Assembly (NCBI GenBank): GCA_029168955.1 | Contig: JAPDOI010001570.1 | Location: 20,001 to 84,000 of the forward strand | DNA: 64,000 bases | Reading direction: 5' to 3' | Source of the DNA: Aplectana chamaeleonis | Lineage: Eukaryota > Nematoda > Chromadorea > Rhabditida > Cosmocercidae | Shown: piece after piece, positions 14,412-25,935 of the stretch | Position numbering within the stretch: position 1 is the stretch's first letter | How the letters are laid out: the number at the start of each line of letters is the position of its first letter | Notes under the pieces: generated by a model | The model's database searches: none | What the model was told of the DNA's origin: nothing | What the model saw: only the letters and a program-made list of their open reading frames with translations | Position numbers and translations under genes: made by a program

Positions 14412-14784
14412 CCAGGTATTCGAGAAACTCCTCGCGATGCGGACGAAGGAGGAGGAACTGGTAGACGGCCACGCGGCTCTGCTTGTTGGCGTCCGTCAGA
14501 CGGTGGGGGATCCAACGGGCCAGAACTTTGTGGTAGCCGAGTAAGTTGTCGATTGTGGATGGTGGACTTGCTGCAGCCGAGCGTCGTCGCCAGTTCACGG
14601 GTGGTGGCTTCCGGCTTCTCCTTGATACAGCGACGGACTTCGTCATCATCCACCGTAGAAGGCCCCCCCGCTGTGCTCCTTGTCCTCGAGGCTCGTGTCG
14701 CCGCTCTCGAAACGATTGAACCAGCGGCTTACTGTGCGTTGGGACACTGGAAAATTTTCGGAAAGGAATTATTGGACGGCCTGG
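14412..14784 (-). pseudogene. Mariner transposase, N-terminal DNA-binding part (broken)
   Basis: Read on the minus strand through at least two frameshifts, the remnant gives VSQRTVSRWFNRFESGD (end of the first helix-turn-helix), DDDEVRRCIKEKPEATTREL with GCSKSTIHN (second helix-turn-helix), and ARWIPHRLTDANK, the mariner WVPHEL motif, with Ile-Pro-His-Arg-Leu here. It ends at EEFLEYL where the 780-bp insertion begins. The first 50 or so residues of a normal transposase are missing. Confidence 0.88.
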
Positions 14785-14786
14785 TA

Positions 14787-15380
14787 TTACGCTGATTGGT
14801 TTGCTTTTTAAATATGGAGACAAGGTTTCAAATCTCATCCCGTTGACAAGTGTGAGCGCCTGGTTGCCTTCTATATTCTGCTCTTTTCTATGATCCTCTC
14901 TCTCGAAACCTAAGAAATTGCTGCGCGTAAAAGAGTTTTCGAAATAAATGGTGGGCAGAAGACTGAAGGGTGTTCAATTTGTACCAAATAAGTGACCTCG
15001 TAAAGATCTTCAATGATCTTTCCTACTTCCCGTATGCGGGCTTAGAGAACTGCTCCAGTCATTGGGAAGCAGAAGGTGTCTGCTTGAAAACGAGTCATAG
15101 CTGAAGTCTTGGAAACCTCTACTAAGAGAAGGCGAGAAAAAGTTGCTCAATTCCGTGGGTGGGCTCTGTCCATTTGAGCGCATCCTCATTTTCGCTATTT
15201 TTTGCATTGCCTGAAGACATACCTACAGGCGGCTAGCTTTGTGGCCAAGTGCGGTTTAAGAATCTTCATCGAATTTTGTAATTTTCATTGATTTTCTGAA
15301 AAGCCGATAATCGAATAATTCTATCAATTTTTCAGAAGGGTTGGTAATATGTATGCAGATCGAAAGGAAATCTTCCGGGG
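14787..15380. other. Stretch without a recognisable feature
   Basis: This is AT-rich non-coding sequence between the mariner and the fold-back element. I see nothing that I can support. Confidence 0.4.
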
Positions 15381-15387
15381 CACTTGT

Positions 15388-16204
15388 TCTCTGGTACGGA
15401 GATAAATTTAGTGTGTGTAATTGCGGTCTCGAGCTGCGGGCACGCGACAGATCGGTTTAGTTCGAACTTCAGCGCCCGCCCCTCATCAGCTGATGATGTG
15501 GTGGTTTTCTTGATTTTCTCTGGTTTTCTTTACTCTCACGCTTTTTTTTCAACATTTTTTAGCCCCAAAATGCTACGTTTGTTATGTTACGACCGACTAC
15601 TAAAGTTTTGATGTCAGAGTGGTGGGAATCGTCGGCAACGAATTGGAACCGTCAATTTCTGGTGTTGTTTCATTTATTGGGGTTACCTAACGAGAACCTG
15701 AATTTAGTGTTTGTTACTGACTATTGGCTTCTCTAGCAAGTTTTTCATCGATCGTGAATCTTTTGACGAATTTTTCTATTGTTTGGCTGGCCCGAATTTA
15801 AACAAAAAACCCTTATTATGAGTTTCATTTTAAAATTCGAATCTTTTTCTTTGTTGAAAGAGCTTTTGTTGTAAGTGTTTTTTGTACTTTTACTCTTCTT
15901 GGAACCTTTTTCATGGATATGGGTTATGCCCGAATTTTTTTTTGATGATTCCGACGCCGACGATTCCCGCTTATTCTGAAATAAAACTCTGGCAAACGAT
16001 GGGTAAAGAACAAGTTAAGCATTGAAAAACCAAAAACTGTTGAAAAATGACGTGAGAGATAGGAGAAACTAGGTAAAATGTAGAAAAAGTCACATAATTA
16101 ACTGACGAGGGCGAGCGCGGAAGCTCGAACGAAACTGATGCATCGCGGGTCCGCAGCGCGAGTCCGCAATGGCACACACTAAACTCAACTCCAAATCAGA
16201 GGAA
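15388..16204. mobile_element. Diverged fold-back element with about 250-bp arms
   Basis: The left arm (about 15388-15643) and right arm (about 15951-16204) are inverted relatives of each other at roughly 70-75 per cent by eye. Shared pieces in mirrored order are TTTAGTGTGTG, ATTGCGG, GAGCTGCGG, TTAGTTCGA, CTCATCAG and GGGAATCGTCGGC. The middle is about 300 bp. I found no clear target duplication. It may be an old long-TIR transposon without its transposase. Confidence 0.65.
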
Positions 16205-16454
16205 CTATGTTCCATGTTTGACGCCTGCACGTCGTCAGGGAAACGAAAAAATTTTACGAATGCAGCCATTTCTAACAATGATCTGGCCGAAAAATGGATT
16301 TCGAAAATTCGCTTTAGCGTTCTTTTAATGAAGGGTCTAGGGACTTCAGGTATGATACGTCTTCAGGCCAAAACTTCTGTTTCAAGATGACTCCATAGGA
16401 GCAGTTCTCTACCTTCAGTGTGGCAAGTAGGAACAATCACCGAAGCCGACTTAA

Positions 16455-16937
16455 AGGCAGTGTTCACGATGATTTTCATCGTGGACTTTTTCACATAAAA
16501 CCATTTGTTGGCCTCCAAGTGTTACCAAAATTACGAAGGAACGGAGAGAAACGCATTAAAACGTCGCATTTCAGTGACATTATTCTATAACACGGACTAG
16601 TTGTCCGGTTGGATGAATATGTTCGTGGTGGTTGTCACCGGTGGAGAGTTGGGTCAATCGAAAACAGAAGAATATTCAATTCAAAGCAGAATTAGTTAGG
16701 GCCTTAAGGAAAGAACGGAGCAATAGAGAGTAGAGAATTGCAAAGGATGGGTCCACAAAAGATTTCATTGTCACAACAAACACTTCCTGTGATCCTTAAG
16801 AGGCGGGTGATACTTAGGAATTTCCTGTACTTCTGGTGCGTTTTTCTCAATTTCTACGTCATTTTAGTTGTACCCTGGGGCCACTTAATCAATATAACGA
16901 ATAATCTCAAAATCGAAGATTATCGTGAACACTGCAT
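16455..16937 (-). mobile_element. TTAA-family MITE, subfamily A, copy 1
   Basis: Ends AGGCAGTGTTCACGAT and ATCGTGAACACTGCA lie between TTAA copies (16451-16454, 16938-16941). The interior is the reverse complement of 37173-37657 (shared CCGGTTGGATGAA, GGTGGTTGTCACCGGTGG, ACGTCGCATTTCAG). The right TTAA was later the target of the PIF-like MITE that starts at 16941. Confidence 0.85.
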
Positions 16938-16940
16938 TTA

Positions 16941-17438
16941 AGCCCCATTCATTGCTGGTCACTTCGACTAGTCGCGGCACTGCCAACAGTTGCAAAACAC
17001 GTCGCGTCAACGGATCTTGCAGTGAGTCGCGACGGGTTGGAACAGTTTGCAGTTTCAGTCGGGATCGCATAGCAACTGGGGTATTTCATAGCAGGTCGAA
17101 GCGACCTGCTTGATTTTGTTAGGTCACTTCGACCAGTCGCGTCGCTTCCATGATTGAAGCGATTCGTCTAGTCGAAGCGACTAGGCCGTAATCTTTCGTT
17201 GAGACGTAGTGTATCCGGCGCCAAATCGCAGACTTCACAGTCAATCTCGCGGCATTAACCGCAAATCTCCGTCATGTTTCACGCAGAATTGCGTCCCCAC
17301 GAGCGATCCCAAGTAGCTCGGCGGTTTGAAATCGCCGGACAAAGCGATTTCAAATCGCTTCGTCCAGCCATTGCAAATCGCGGCAGCATCCTTGGACGCT
17401 TCGACTTCAAGTCGAAGCGACCAGCTATGAATGGGGCT
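16941..17438. mobile_element. PIF/Harbinger-like MITE H1, copy 1
   Basis: Terminal repeats AGCCCCATTCATTGCTGGTC and its complement flank 498 bp between TTA duplications (16938-16940, 17439-17441). The ends are rich in the motif TCGCTTCGACTAGTCG and its complements. A second copy, split by another element, is at 44673-45948. TWA target duplication is the hallmark of PIF/Harbinger transposons. Confidence 0.85.
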
Positions 17439-17441
17439 TTA

Positions 17442-18420
17442 GCGACGAGTTCTACCGTGAAAAATCGGATATTCTCCAGACTTTATGGCAGAATGAACGT
17501 TATTAGATATTAGCAGAAAGAAAAAAGGCATCATCGTGATCTAGAGGGACTGTTTTACCGACTGGGTTTTCTCTCAAAGCCGCTGCAGAGAAGGAGGCCT
17601 TTCGTAAGCAATGGACCGAGTGGAATTCAATTCACCGTGAGCCATAGTTCCAGTTTCTACGATGAGAGGAGCACTCTACCGCAAGTGCTTATATTTCACG
17701 AAGGTTTCGCAAAAAAGTACTGTCCAAACCTAGGTAGAATACGAACGGTATTTGACGCTCTGCTCTTGTTAAAGAAAAAAAGAGGGCAAAAATGCGCACT
17801 GACTTGGGTTCAGTCACATGAATACACACATTTCCGAATTTCCCAGCAGTTGACACTATGGTGGATTCATGTGGAAAGTGCACTCGCTCCAGCTGGCGTG
17901 CATTGAAAAACACTGAAAATCCTGCCAAGTCAATTCCAAATCAAAAAGCTGCACCAACGATTAGAAGCGGTTTGGTCTTCTCTCATGCTAAGGTTTTTAT
18001 TGCATACTGAGAAACAGCTGAAATCCCCTGAAGTTAGTTCAGCCAGAGAAATTTTTCAATTAGATGCAGTGTTCACGGTAGATCCCTCTTCCGAGTTTTC
18101 GGTGCAATATAAAAGGTGTTCTAGTATACAACTACATACGCTTTTCGAACCCACGAAAATTCAGCGAAAATTTATTTTTTGCCCATGGTAAGCCCTTTCT
18201 CCCTCTCGGATAGGAGGAATCAACCGGTATGTTTTTCAATGCAGTCAGGCAGTGTACCTTATCAGCTTTCAGTGGAAATGGTTGCTTCTTGTGATAATCA
18301 GTTAACCAGCCAACTTAGGTTTCACACTCAAAGGCGGATTTCAACTAAAAAGACAGACCTCACACGATTTTCGGGACGATTGCGTCGGTGAAGATTTACC
18401 GAGCAGTTGAGAGAGAGAGG
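17442..18420. other. Stretch without a recognisable gene
   Basis: Only short overlapping frames and AT-rich DNA are present. Near 18071-18085 there is a possible TTAA-family terminus (GCAGTGTTCACGGTAGATCC) with no visible partner. Confidence 0.35.
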
Positions 18421-18423
18421 CGC

Positions 18424-18525
18424 TGGGGCTTCGGTGGTGCAGTGCAATAAGGCGCTCCCCGGAAAGGGACATGCTGGTCCAATCTCGCCCGGAGCCAAGC
18501 GTTTTTCGATACACTGCGTGCGACC
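18424..18525 (+). repeat. tRNA-derived SINE-like repeat, copy 1
   Basis: The plus strand has an A-box-like TGGTGCAGTGCAATAAGG and, 40 bases on, a B-box-like GGTCCAATCTCGCC. A diverged copy at 25936-26065 shares TAAGGCGCT, AATCTCGCC and GCCAAGCG at matching spacing. This suggests a small pol III-derived repeat family. Confidence 0.5.
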
Positions 18526-18679
18526 TTGTGTAAACATAAAAAGACAGAGTTTAACACTTTCAGAGTGCTGTTTTGAAATGATTCTAACACAATTCTTGGG
18601 GCTTTTCCTTACCTTTGTCTCAATCACTAATGAGCTTTTTCATTTTCAATTAAAAATTCGACAGGTTCCATCGTCGTGA

Positions 18680-19246
18680 ACGCTGCCTTCAAGATGGTGG
18701 ATAAACTGGTTCATGTAGGGATCAAATGTAAAGGTTCATTTAATAGGATCTACCCTCTAGTAACATTCTTTTGATCTTTCGTCAAAACTAGAAAGGAGAG
18801 ATCGAAAAGTGTTATTAAAAATCATAAAGCCTATGTTGTCAATGATACCTTGTTGAGCGGTTTCCGTGATCCTTGAAAAACGAGGTGTGCGACAGCAAGG
18901 TAGAGTGTTTGGTTGTTCCGATCTAGAAAGCCCTACGGCGACTACTATGGCTGACTTCACATGTGATGTTTTGACGCACGAAATTCAGCATCATTAGTTT
19001 GGGTTTATAACCCTCGTAAGCTGTTATCCATTACCAAAAACAAAATGAGTGAAATAAGGAAATAAAAAGAGAAAAAGAAGGCCTACTGCGGAGAATTACA
19101 AAGAAACGATCACGGATCAAAGTGGCGGCGAAGACCCAGCGATGTTATATTGCCAGGTTACCCTGTTCTTCCAAGTATTCCTGCAGGATCATACATTCAG
19201 TGATGAGCGACGTAAAAAACTCCTCCATTTCTGCGAACTGAGAGTA
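18680..19246. other. Stretch without a recognisable feature
   Basis: A short match to a TTAA-family right end (GTGAACGCTGCCTT) lies near 18676-18690, with no left partner. Otherwise this is plain AT-rich sequence. Confidence 0.35.
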
Positions 19247-19373
19247 CAACCCGATACCTTGCGTTCCTCACTGAGCATTGGTGCAAACTCGGTGCTTGTG
19301 TGCTATATGCGTACCGAATATGCGTCAACGCACAATAAGGAACGCAAAGTATCAGTGTGGTCCGTGTTGACTT
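19247..19373. mobile_element. TA-type MITE, family M1 copy 2
   Basis: The same family as 6294-6443, with GATACCTTGCGTTCC near the left and GGAACGCAAAGTATCAGTG near the right, and TA on both sides. The left terminus has lost several bases. The middle retains TTGGTGCAAACTCGGTGC. Confidence 0.7.
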
Positions 19374-19375
19374 TA

Positions 19376-19844
19376 TATTGCTTCTTCCTGATTACTAGTT
19401 CCGAAAACGATCAATAGACGGATAGTATCGTTGGACTATCTTCCAGAAGATTGCATATTGCACCAATTCTCTTGTTCAAAAGGAAGAGAGGCATCACGTG
19501 GGTGGTTTTGAGTACATCGTTTTAGGGACTTCAGCGATTGACGGGTGTCGACCACTTTCTGGCCAAGTGAAAACGCTTCGAGTACCAGAGGGAAGAATTT
19601 CAAAGGTACGCTGGGTAGTGTTTACCATATTCCTTCTTCTTGAAACTGCTGCATTTATGGAATTCCTGCTTCTGAGTCCCCCTAGATTTTTTAGTGGAAA
19701 AATTTTTTTTCGACGACCTGTCGTTTTGTTTCGTTTATGAAATGTGAACTGCGCCATCAACAGCTTCACCACACATTCTGAAAAGTAGCTGAGTGACTCT
19801 AAAGATTAAGAGATATAGCCTAGCTTCCTCATTTTGAGCCGGTT
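19376..19844. other. Stretch without a recognisable feature
   Basis: I see only short open frames on both strands. None has a domain or splice context that I could support. Confidence 0.4.
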
Positions 19845-19985
19845 CAAGTAAGGCTTATCGGGCTTATCATGTCAAAATCTCCCTATAACTGTTATATTTT
19901 GCCTTGAGCGACCGCTCCGCTGCTTCCTTCGCCCGGACTCATACGAGCAAGCTGGACTTTATCTTGCGTGCCAGATCCACACTCT
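19845..19985 (-). repeat. Dispersed repeat S, inverted copy
   Basis: The reverse complement matches 36300-36443 (shared ATGAGTCCGGG, GCAGCGGAGCGGTCG, GGAGATTTTGACATGATAAG) and, more weakly, 32230-32370. No coding potential was seen. The repeat boundaries are not clear. Confidence 0.6.
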
Positions 19986-20268
19986 ACCATCTACCACCGT
20001 GCAACCGAAAAAGGTTTAGTAAAGCAATGCAAACTGGTCAACCGAACCTGGTGTCGAATAGCAAAGCGGGCCGGAATCGACCGAATATTCAACAGCAGGC
20101 TGAAACTGGAGTACACGAACCGCCTGATTTTTTAGAGTTTGTTTGAAACTCAATAAACTCAATAAACCAGTTTTGCAGCCAATGGATGTGGCTACATATA
20201 AGGTTCGTCCGATCATTAGTCGTGTCGGTGGGCCGACTGATAGAATATCTTGATTTCTTAACTGTATT

Positions 20269-20786
20269 GTGAATCAACTTCTGAACAGAGTTTCTTCTCA
20301 TTATTGCAACACTTGTCAATTTTTCGAGTGGTTAAACAACTCCGACGTTAATAGCTGTATGTATGTCAACTTCGCTTCATTCTACTCTAAAGTCCGAAAT
20401 GAGCGCGCTTTACAAGCCTTATATGAAATAATGGAAATAATGGATAGGCGTTTCAACGAGCTAGAGACTACTCGACTCAACAAAGTGAGCATTATGACTA
20501 TGATTTGAGAATGTATGAACTGCAATATCTTTGCATAGACGAAATTGAACTCCTCTCGAATCAGAGGGCTGAAAGCTCTCTACACACAGAGGGTGTTGTC
20601 CTTTTTTGGCAGTTCGAAACGTCGCGCCACACAATTCAAGCGAAGTGGCCCCGAGTGGAACTGGAGCCGCAAAAGGAGGGACAGCTCCTCCCTCAACGTT
20701 TAGAGAGTCCTTATCCCCAGATCAGAGGGTATAGAGTGGAAGTTGATGTATCACTTGTTGATGAGCTACTTTCTTTTCTCAATTGA
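20269..20786 (+). other. Weak coding-like stretch in two frames
   Basis: An 80-codon frame (20269-20508, containing RNERALQALYEIMEIMDRRF) is followed in another frame by about 93 codons (20505-20786, containing YELQYLCIDEIELLS). The composition of both is protein-like, and one frameshift would join them. I recognise no domain. It could be a decayed gene fragment or chance. Confidence 0.2.
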
Positions 20787-20976
20787 TGCCAGGTAGCTGT
20801 CGGTAGGCCGGCCTCTTTTGACGGAATTCTAGGCATTCGATCTGTCATATCTTCACGATAAGGCGTTCGTGACCCAACAAACTCTACCTACGTTCCCAGG
20901 GAATGATTCAAACTAAAGAATGGTGAGTGGTTTTCAGCGCGTACGATGCCTTCAAAGAATGTTTTGATCCAAGCTA

Positions 20977-21472
20977 CAGTTTACCGCAATGTTAAAAGGA
21001 CATGTTGCGGTTGCGGACACACACACTAAAACTACGGTGGAAGACGTCTAATTTCATTATCGATCGACAGCACAGCTAATTTTCTGTGTAGGTTATGATT
21101 TTTCTTGTTTGTTTCGGCATCAATTTTGCTTCTGACTGTTTAAACATTGCGAATAGGGGTTATTCTTAGTGCGGAAGGGGAATTAGCCGTTTGTTCGGGC
21201 CTCGGGGTGGTTTTGTTTCGAAATTCTGTTTTGAAATTGGAAAAAAAACGGCAGGTTCCTCCCGCACACCAAGAAAATCCTCTATTCGTAATAATATAAT
21301 AGTCAGAAACAAAAGTATGTAATGCCGAAGTAAACAATAAAAGAAAGAAAAATGGTAGCTCACCTCAAAAATCAGCTGTGCTGTCGATCGATAATAAAAT
21401 TAGGCGAATTCCACCGTGGTTTTAGCATGTGACCGCAACCGCGCCATGTCCTTTTAACATTGCGGTAAACTG
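20977..21472. mobile_element. Tc1/mariner-like MITE with about 110-bp inverted repeats
   Basis: Ends CAGTTTACCGCAATGTTAAA and its exact complement are each flanked by TA (20975-20976, 21473-21474). The inverted repeat continues with minor mismatches for about 110 bp (GGACATG, CGGTTGCGG, CACGGTGGAA, TATCGATCGACAGCACAGCT). The 280-bp centre is AT-rich and non-coding. TA targets and CAGT ends fit a non-autonomous Tc1/mariner derivative. Confidence 0.9.
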
Positions 21473-21474
21473 TA

Positions 21475-22801
21475 TGTCAGCCCGTCCTAGTGATGTGAAA
21501 CGCGCCGCTGTGTGGAGCATTCTCAGCACGGCTACCAGTTTGTGCGCAGGGGAGGTAGAACATCAAGAGTCGCGAAGTTTGGCTTTTCGCATAGCAGCCA
21601 GAAATGGTAATAAACAGCAACATCTTCGTGGTGGAAATCGAATAATGGAACGGATCACGCCACGTGAGCACCTTCAACATTTGCGCATTCCTTTAAATTC
21701 CTGCAGAGGCAGGGTTCGCGATAAAAGTGGTTTTTTAATGCTTTCCATGGGAATGTAGATTTGGTCAACACAAAAGTAAAAATAAGTGAAAAAAACCCGG
21801 AAATTTGCTGGAAAAACGCTCAAAAACAAGGGTGTACGGCTAAATGCAGGTGTCGGCCAGCCCCCTAATTAACGCTATTTTCATTAATGCTTGTTTATAC
21901 ACCTTTTATTTTGCTCTTAGAGTAGTCAGTAGTCTTTAGAAGTGATCAGAAAAGACTTTGGAAGCAAAATGAAAATTGACAAAAGCAGATTTTTATGGAA
22001 AACTCGATAGTTGGGGCGGGAGGACACCAAGCAATAACTTGTTCCTTAGCGTTTTTTCTACAATTTTTTTACTTCTTTTCACTATTGTGATGGACAGATC
22101 TTCCCTTCCATGAGGATAGCACAACAACCGATTTAATCGAGAACCCTGTCTTCAAAAAGAACGTGATAGGTGCAGGGCTGTAGAGCGAGATTATAACAGT
22201 GAACATCCCTAATGATAACTTAAAAAACAGCTAGCACTCAACAGGCCCCACAACAGACGGTGTATGGCAGACGAATGCGTTATTTGTCCGAACGGTAAAA
22301 CTGGGGATCGCGGACAGATTGGAGTAGTCTACGAAATCCAATGCAGGGCCTGTAACCTGAACTGTATTGAAGAGACTGGCCTGCAGCTTTAGATACGTAT
22401 CAAGGAACATCAAGTCAGCATGAGTCTGAACACATCGCTAGAGAGACACGAGGTAGAGTTGGACGACTGGAACTATTTCGAGATAAAGTGTAGAATTCTG
22501 GCACATGAGAGCGATATTGCCGCTGGAAAAGCATTGGAAACCTTCTGGAGTATTTCCAGCAATCCAGAGTCGAACCACCGGGAGAACTGGCCGTCGATAA
22601 CGAATGAGCTGTTGCCGTGTTTGCCACATTGTGAGTTATAGAATGGTAAATGGCTCAGCCATCCAAGTTTCCAAATTAACCTTACTATCCATCAGTGGAA
22701 CCGCGTTAATCGATTCCTCGTTTCGTTCAACTGTTTCGCGCAGGTGAGCCATTTCACCAATTGCAGGGGTCTTTACAAGTTATTCATCATACTTTTTTCA
22801 T
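21475..22801. other. Stretch without a recognisable gene
   Basis: I see only AT-rich DNA with short frames on both strands. A region at 22410-22640 has frames on both strands without recognisable content. Confidence 0.35.
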
Positions 22802-22805
22802 TTAA

Positions 22806-23292
22806 AGGCAGTGTTCACGATAGGAATCGCTTTTCTGTTTTTTCCGCCTATCGTGAAAACGGTCCCATTTTTATTCCAATGATGTCTCTGGAATCGTACA
22901 GGACCTTCTGGGAACGGAGTTATGGCCCCTCAAAATTTGAACTAGGGAAGCATGGTGGACGTGTTGTCCGAGGCTTGTAACTTCCGTCTTTTGCAGCCAA
23001 TATACGCGAGCTGACCTGAGTAAAGAGAGAAGTTGAGAGTGAAGGGAAGAACGGGGCTTATGATCGGAAACCATCGCTCATCTTACGATCTCGAGTGTTC
23101 CTTTGTTCACGTCGAGGGGCGGAAAGAGGCGGGGCTTGCCCACAATGGCGGGGTTCGCCCACTTTTTTAAGCCGTTTTGCGGCTCCTGGGTAGCTTTTCG
23201 TCCCGTTTCATCGACGTTGTTCTGCTTCTAAGAGCCACGAGAAGCGTTTGTGATGAAAAATTTTAGAATGAAGTTTATCGTGAACAGTGCCT
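22806..23292 (+). mobile_element. TTAA-family MITE, subfamily A-like
   Basis: Ends AGGCAGTGTTCACGATAGG and TATCGTGAACAGTGCCT lie between TTAA copies (22802-22805, 23293-23296). The interior (GGTGGACGTGTTGTCCGAGG, CATCGCTCATCT) is shared with subfamily C and with 31160-31550 and 46538-47048, showing recombination or common descent between subfamilies. Confidence 0.88.
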
Positions 23293-23587
23293 TTAAGTGA
23301 CATATTTTGCCCAAAGTGTTTTTTTGTTTACACAGAAACGAGCGAAATTCATCGCAGATTCTGCCTTTAAATGGAATCTCAATCTATAAAATTTTCCATG
23401 TGATGGTTGCAAGCGAGGCGTGTACATGGAGAACGGCAAGAAGCGTTAGTAATTGGGCAAATCACTTGTACTGAGAAAATAAGTCCTCATTATCAGGAAA
23501 AGTGCAGCATGGAGGAAAGAGAAAACTCAAAGATGTAGTAGCGTTTCGAACGCGAAACGAGGCAAAAGATGATTTCGGTTGCCTTAA

Positions 23588-24163
23588 AGGCACCGTCCGC
23601 GCAGAAAACCACATCTGTGTTTTTCCCCTCAATCCAATGTGTGAACCAAGTGGTGATAGTTCTCGAAGCTTGAGATCTCAATGTTGCGTATTCATAATGC
23701 TATAGGCTAGTGAAAATCGCTCCGTGGTCTGAAAAGGCGTTTTCCCGGTCGATCATGTAACACGAGGAACAGAAACCCCACGACAGGCTTCGGCAGGCCG
23801 CGGAAATCCAATTTTCTAAATTCTTTATTCAGAAGAATCTTGGAGTTCAGACGTGGGTATTGAAAGCCTCCTATTTTTAGATGATCATTGACAGCAGAAA
23901 AGCGGAGAGAATTGCGGAATCCAGAAAGTTAAGGGGGCTAAACCCATTCAGTCGTTCAAATTTCCGATATTTGTGTAATACACAAGACACACCGGACAGA
24001 CGTGAGAAAAAGGAAGCTGAATGCTGCGAAATTTTCAAACGGGTTTTTTTCTGAAACTTGAGTGTTTTGGGTGGTTTCTTCATGATATATGACAACCTGG
24101 TAAGCCTACCTGCGCGAAATTGTGAAAAAAATAAACACGTTTTTTTTTGCGTGTACTCTGCCT
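23588..24163 (+). mobile_element. Putative TTAA-family MITE, subfamily E
   Basis: The left end, TTAA (23584-23587) then AGGCACCGTCCGCGCAG, is clear. The proposed right end GTGTACTCTGCCT then TTAA (24164-24167) is plausible but less certain. The left part matches 37662 onward (AAAACCACAT, GAACCAAGTGG). Confidence 0.55.
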
Positions 24164-24167
24164 TTAA

Positions 24168-24757
24168 GGTGAGCAGAGATTTTCGAAAAAAAAGGTGTCA
24201 ATTGATTTTTGCTCGCTACTGCATCTCCTGCTTTGAGAATTTTTGCATAGCTATTGCATCGCTATGGCACTGAAATGCAGCTTTTGAGCGAGATAGCATC
24301 GCAATGGCATAGCGAATCATGCGGTGCGCGAAATAGCATAGCTACGGCATCCCTATAACATTGTAATCTGAACTTGTTGAGAATTGGGTTCTTTTCGGGT
24401 ATCAGTATCGTGCTCAGAGTAAACAAGCCGAAGCGTATAAAAGGCGCTACATTCCGCACGCATGGATCGTGTAAAATATTGGGAAATACAAGGAAAATAC
24501 CGTACAAGGTGCTCCATCGGTGGGATAGGCTGGCTTGAACGGCCATCCAATGCAATCCGTTTTTCTCTCTTTTATTATGCAGCTGCCAGCCAGATATAGA
24601 CAGTAACAGGGTTTTGGCTTCCGAAACCTTCTCTTTCCAGAGAAACAGTTACTTTCACCTCACTGCAGCATTCAATATGCGCCATCGCCCTATGGGGTCG
24701 TTCACATGACTACCGCCGAGCGACGCAGTGCATGCTGCCGCGTCAGATGCGCCTCCT
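24168..24757. other. Non-coding stretch with AGCTATGGCATCGC motifs
   Basis: Between about 24240 and 24360 the words CATAGCTA, CATCGC and ATGGCATAGC recur in both orientations, and again at 26345-26390. This could be a decayed palindromic MITE. Nothing else was recognised. Confidence 0.3.
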
Positions 24758-24760
24758 TAA

Positions 24761-25586
24761 GGCGGCGTCTAGAGTTCAATCGCGGCGCGACGCGACGTTA
24801 TGAGTAGCCTACGTATCGATCAAGCGACGTCGCGCCGCGTCGTCGCTAGATCAAGCGACGTGGCGTCGCATCGTCGCTAGGTGTTCACAGTGAAGAGGCG
24901 CGATACATGGAATTTGACGCGCAAATTATAATCGCTCCGCGATCATCGCGTCGCGTTGCAATGCAGCGCGACGCGATGGTCGCGTAGCGATTGTCATAAT
25001 CTTTTCTTCCATCATCGGGGACTCAAGGGGCGTTTTTAATTTTCTCAAGACTTTTCAAAGACTAGGTTGATTGAAATTGTTATGGGTTATCGTATTGTTC
25101 TCAGATGATACTGCAAACAATTTTGTCTGGGTATTTAAGGATAGTGTGATTATGGTGATGGTTTCAAAGAGTTGACGAGCTACAAAGTTTTTTCACTGTT
25201 TACAGACGACACTAGCATAATTCGGTCTCATTTAACCGAAACAACCCTAATCTGTACTATCAACTCCAAAAAGAAATTCTAAGCATCATTTGCTCCCGAT
25301 GTCTTTTTGATTGTTTCGTCATTAAAGAAGCAAGTTGTCGCAACGAAAACAAAAATGTGCCATAATAATACAGATATAAGATAAAAAAAGAATATAAGAG
25401 AATAGACAGAATAAGATCTAATATTGATTAGTTTTGCTTGGGTACGGAAAATTGCGGAAATTACGCAATTGCCCGTGGTCGCCTAGCGTTCGCGCCCCGT
25501 TCACACCTTCATTTCCGCGTGACGCGATTTTCGCGTCGCGCTGACATGTGCCATCGCGTCGCGCCGCGAAAACTCTGAACGCCGCC
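24761..25586. mobile_element. PIF/Harbinger-like MITE with CpG-rich arms
   Basis: Inverted ends GGCGGCGTCTAGAGTT and its near complement lie between TAA copies (24758-24760, 25587-25589). The arms (about 260 bp left, 110 bp right) consist largely of GCGACGCGA-type CpG-rich words in both orientations, while the centre is AT-rich. The length is 826 bp and there is no transposase. Confidence 0.8.
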
Positions 25587-25595
25587 TAAGAGAAA

Positions 25596-25673
25596 AAAGC
25601 GGCAAACGCGGCGGTGGCGGAGAAAACGTTCTCGATCGTTATTACCGCTGAAGCGGCGTTTGCCACGCTTTAC
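25596..25673. repeat. Small hairpin
   Basis: AAAGCGGCAAACGC is mirrored by GCGTTTGCCACGCTTT, with further GC-rich pairing inside. It sits 10 bp beyond the preceding MITE. It is probably another tiny palindromic element. Confidence 0.5.
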
Positions 25674-25935
25674 TGTCTCGTTACAAGTTCCGGTCGCGAA
25701 TTGATTGCCGATCTTGGCATTTCGCCAGCATTCTCAAGTGCAAAAGAGCTAGTTGCCAATTTTCGGCTATTCTTCCAGTAATCCAAAACACTGGCTTCAT
25801 CGTGACTCAAAAAGCGGCATTTTCCGCGGCAGTAAAATCGCTAAAGGGCGTAAGGACTTCAAGCTCGCGTGTTCAGCCCTGCCCCCACCTGAAGTCGTGC
25901 AAGCTCGGCAGCAGCGAATTTGCCTAGGCCGAGCC

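Larger units (their letters stand above)
12985..14784 (-). mobile_element. Mariner transposon, internally deleted and interrupted
   Basis: Terminal inverted repeats CCAGGTTGTCCAATAATTC (12985-) and its near complement ending at 14784 are each flanked by TA, the mariner target. The span is 1800 bp, but 785 bp of this is a later insertion plus its duplicated target, leaving about 1015 bp. Full mariners are about 1.3 kb. The missing part is the start of the transposase: the 5' terminal repeat runs almost straight into a frame reading VSQRTVSRWF. The sequence resembles hookworm bandit-like and Hsmar1-like mariners; that closeness is from memory and needs a search. Confidence 0.9.
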
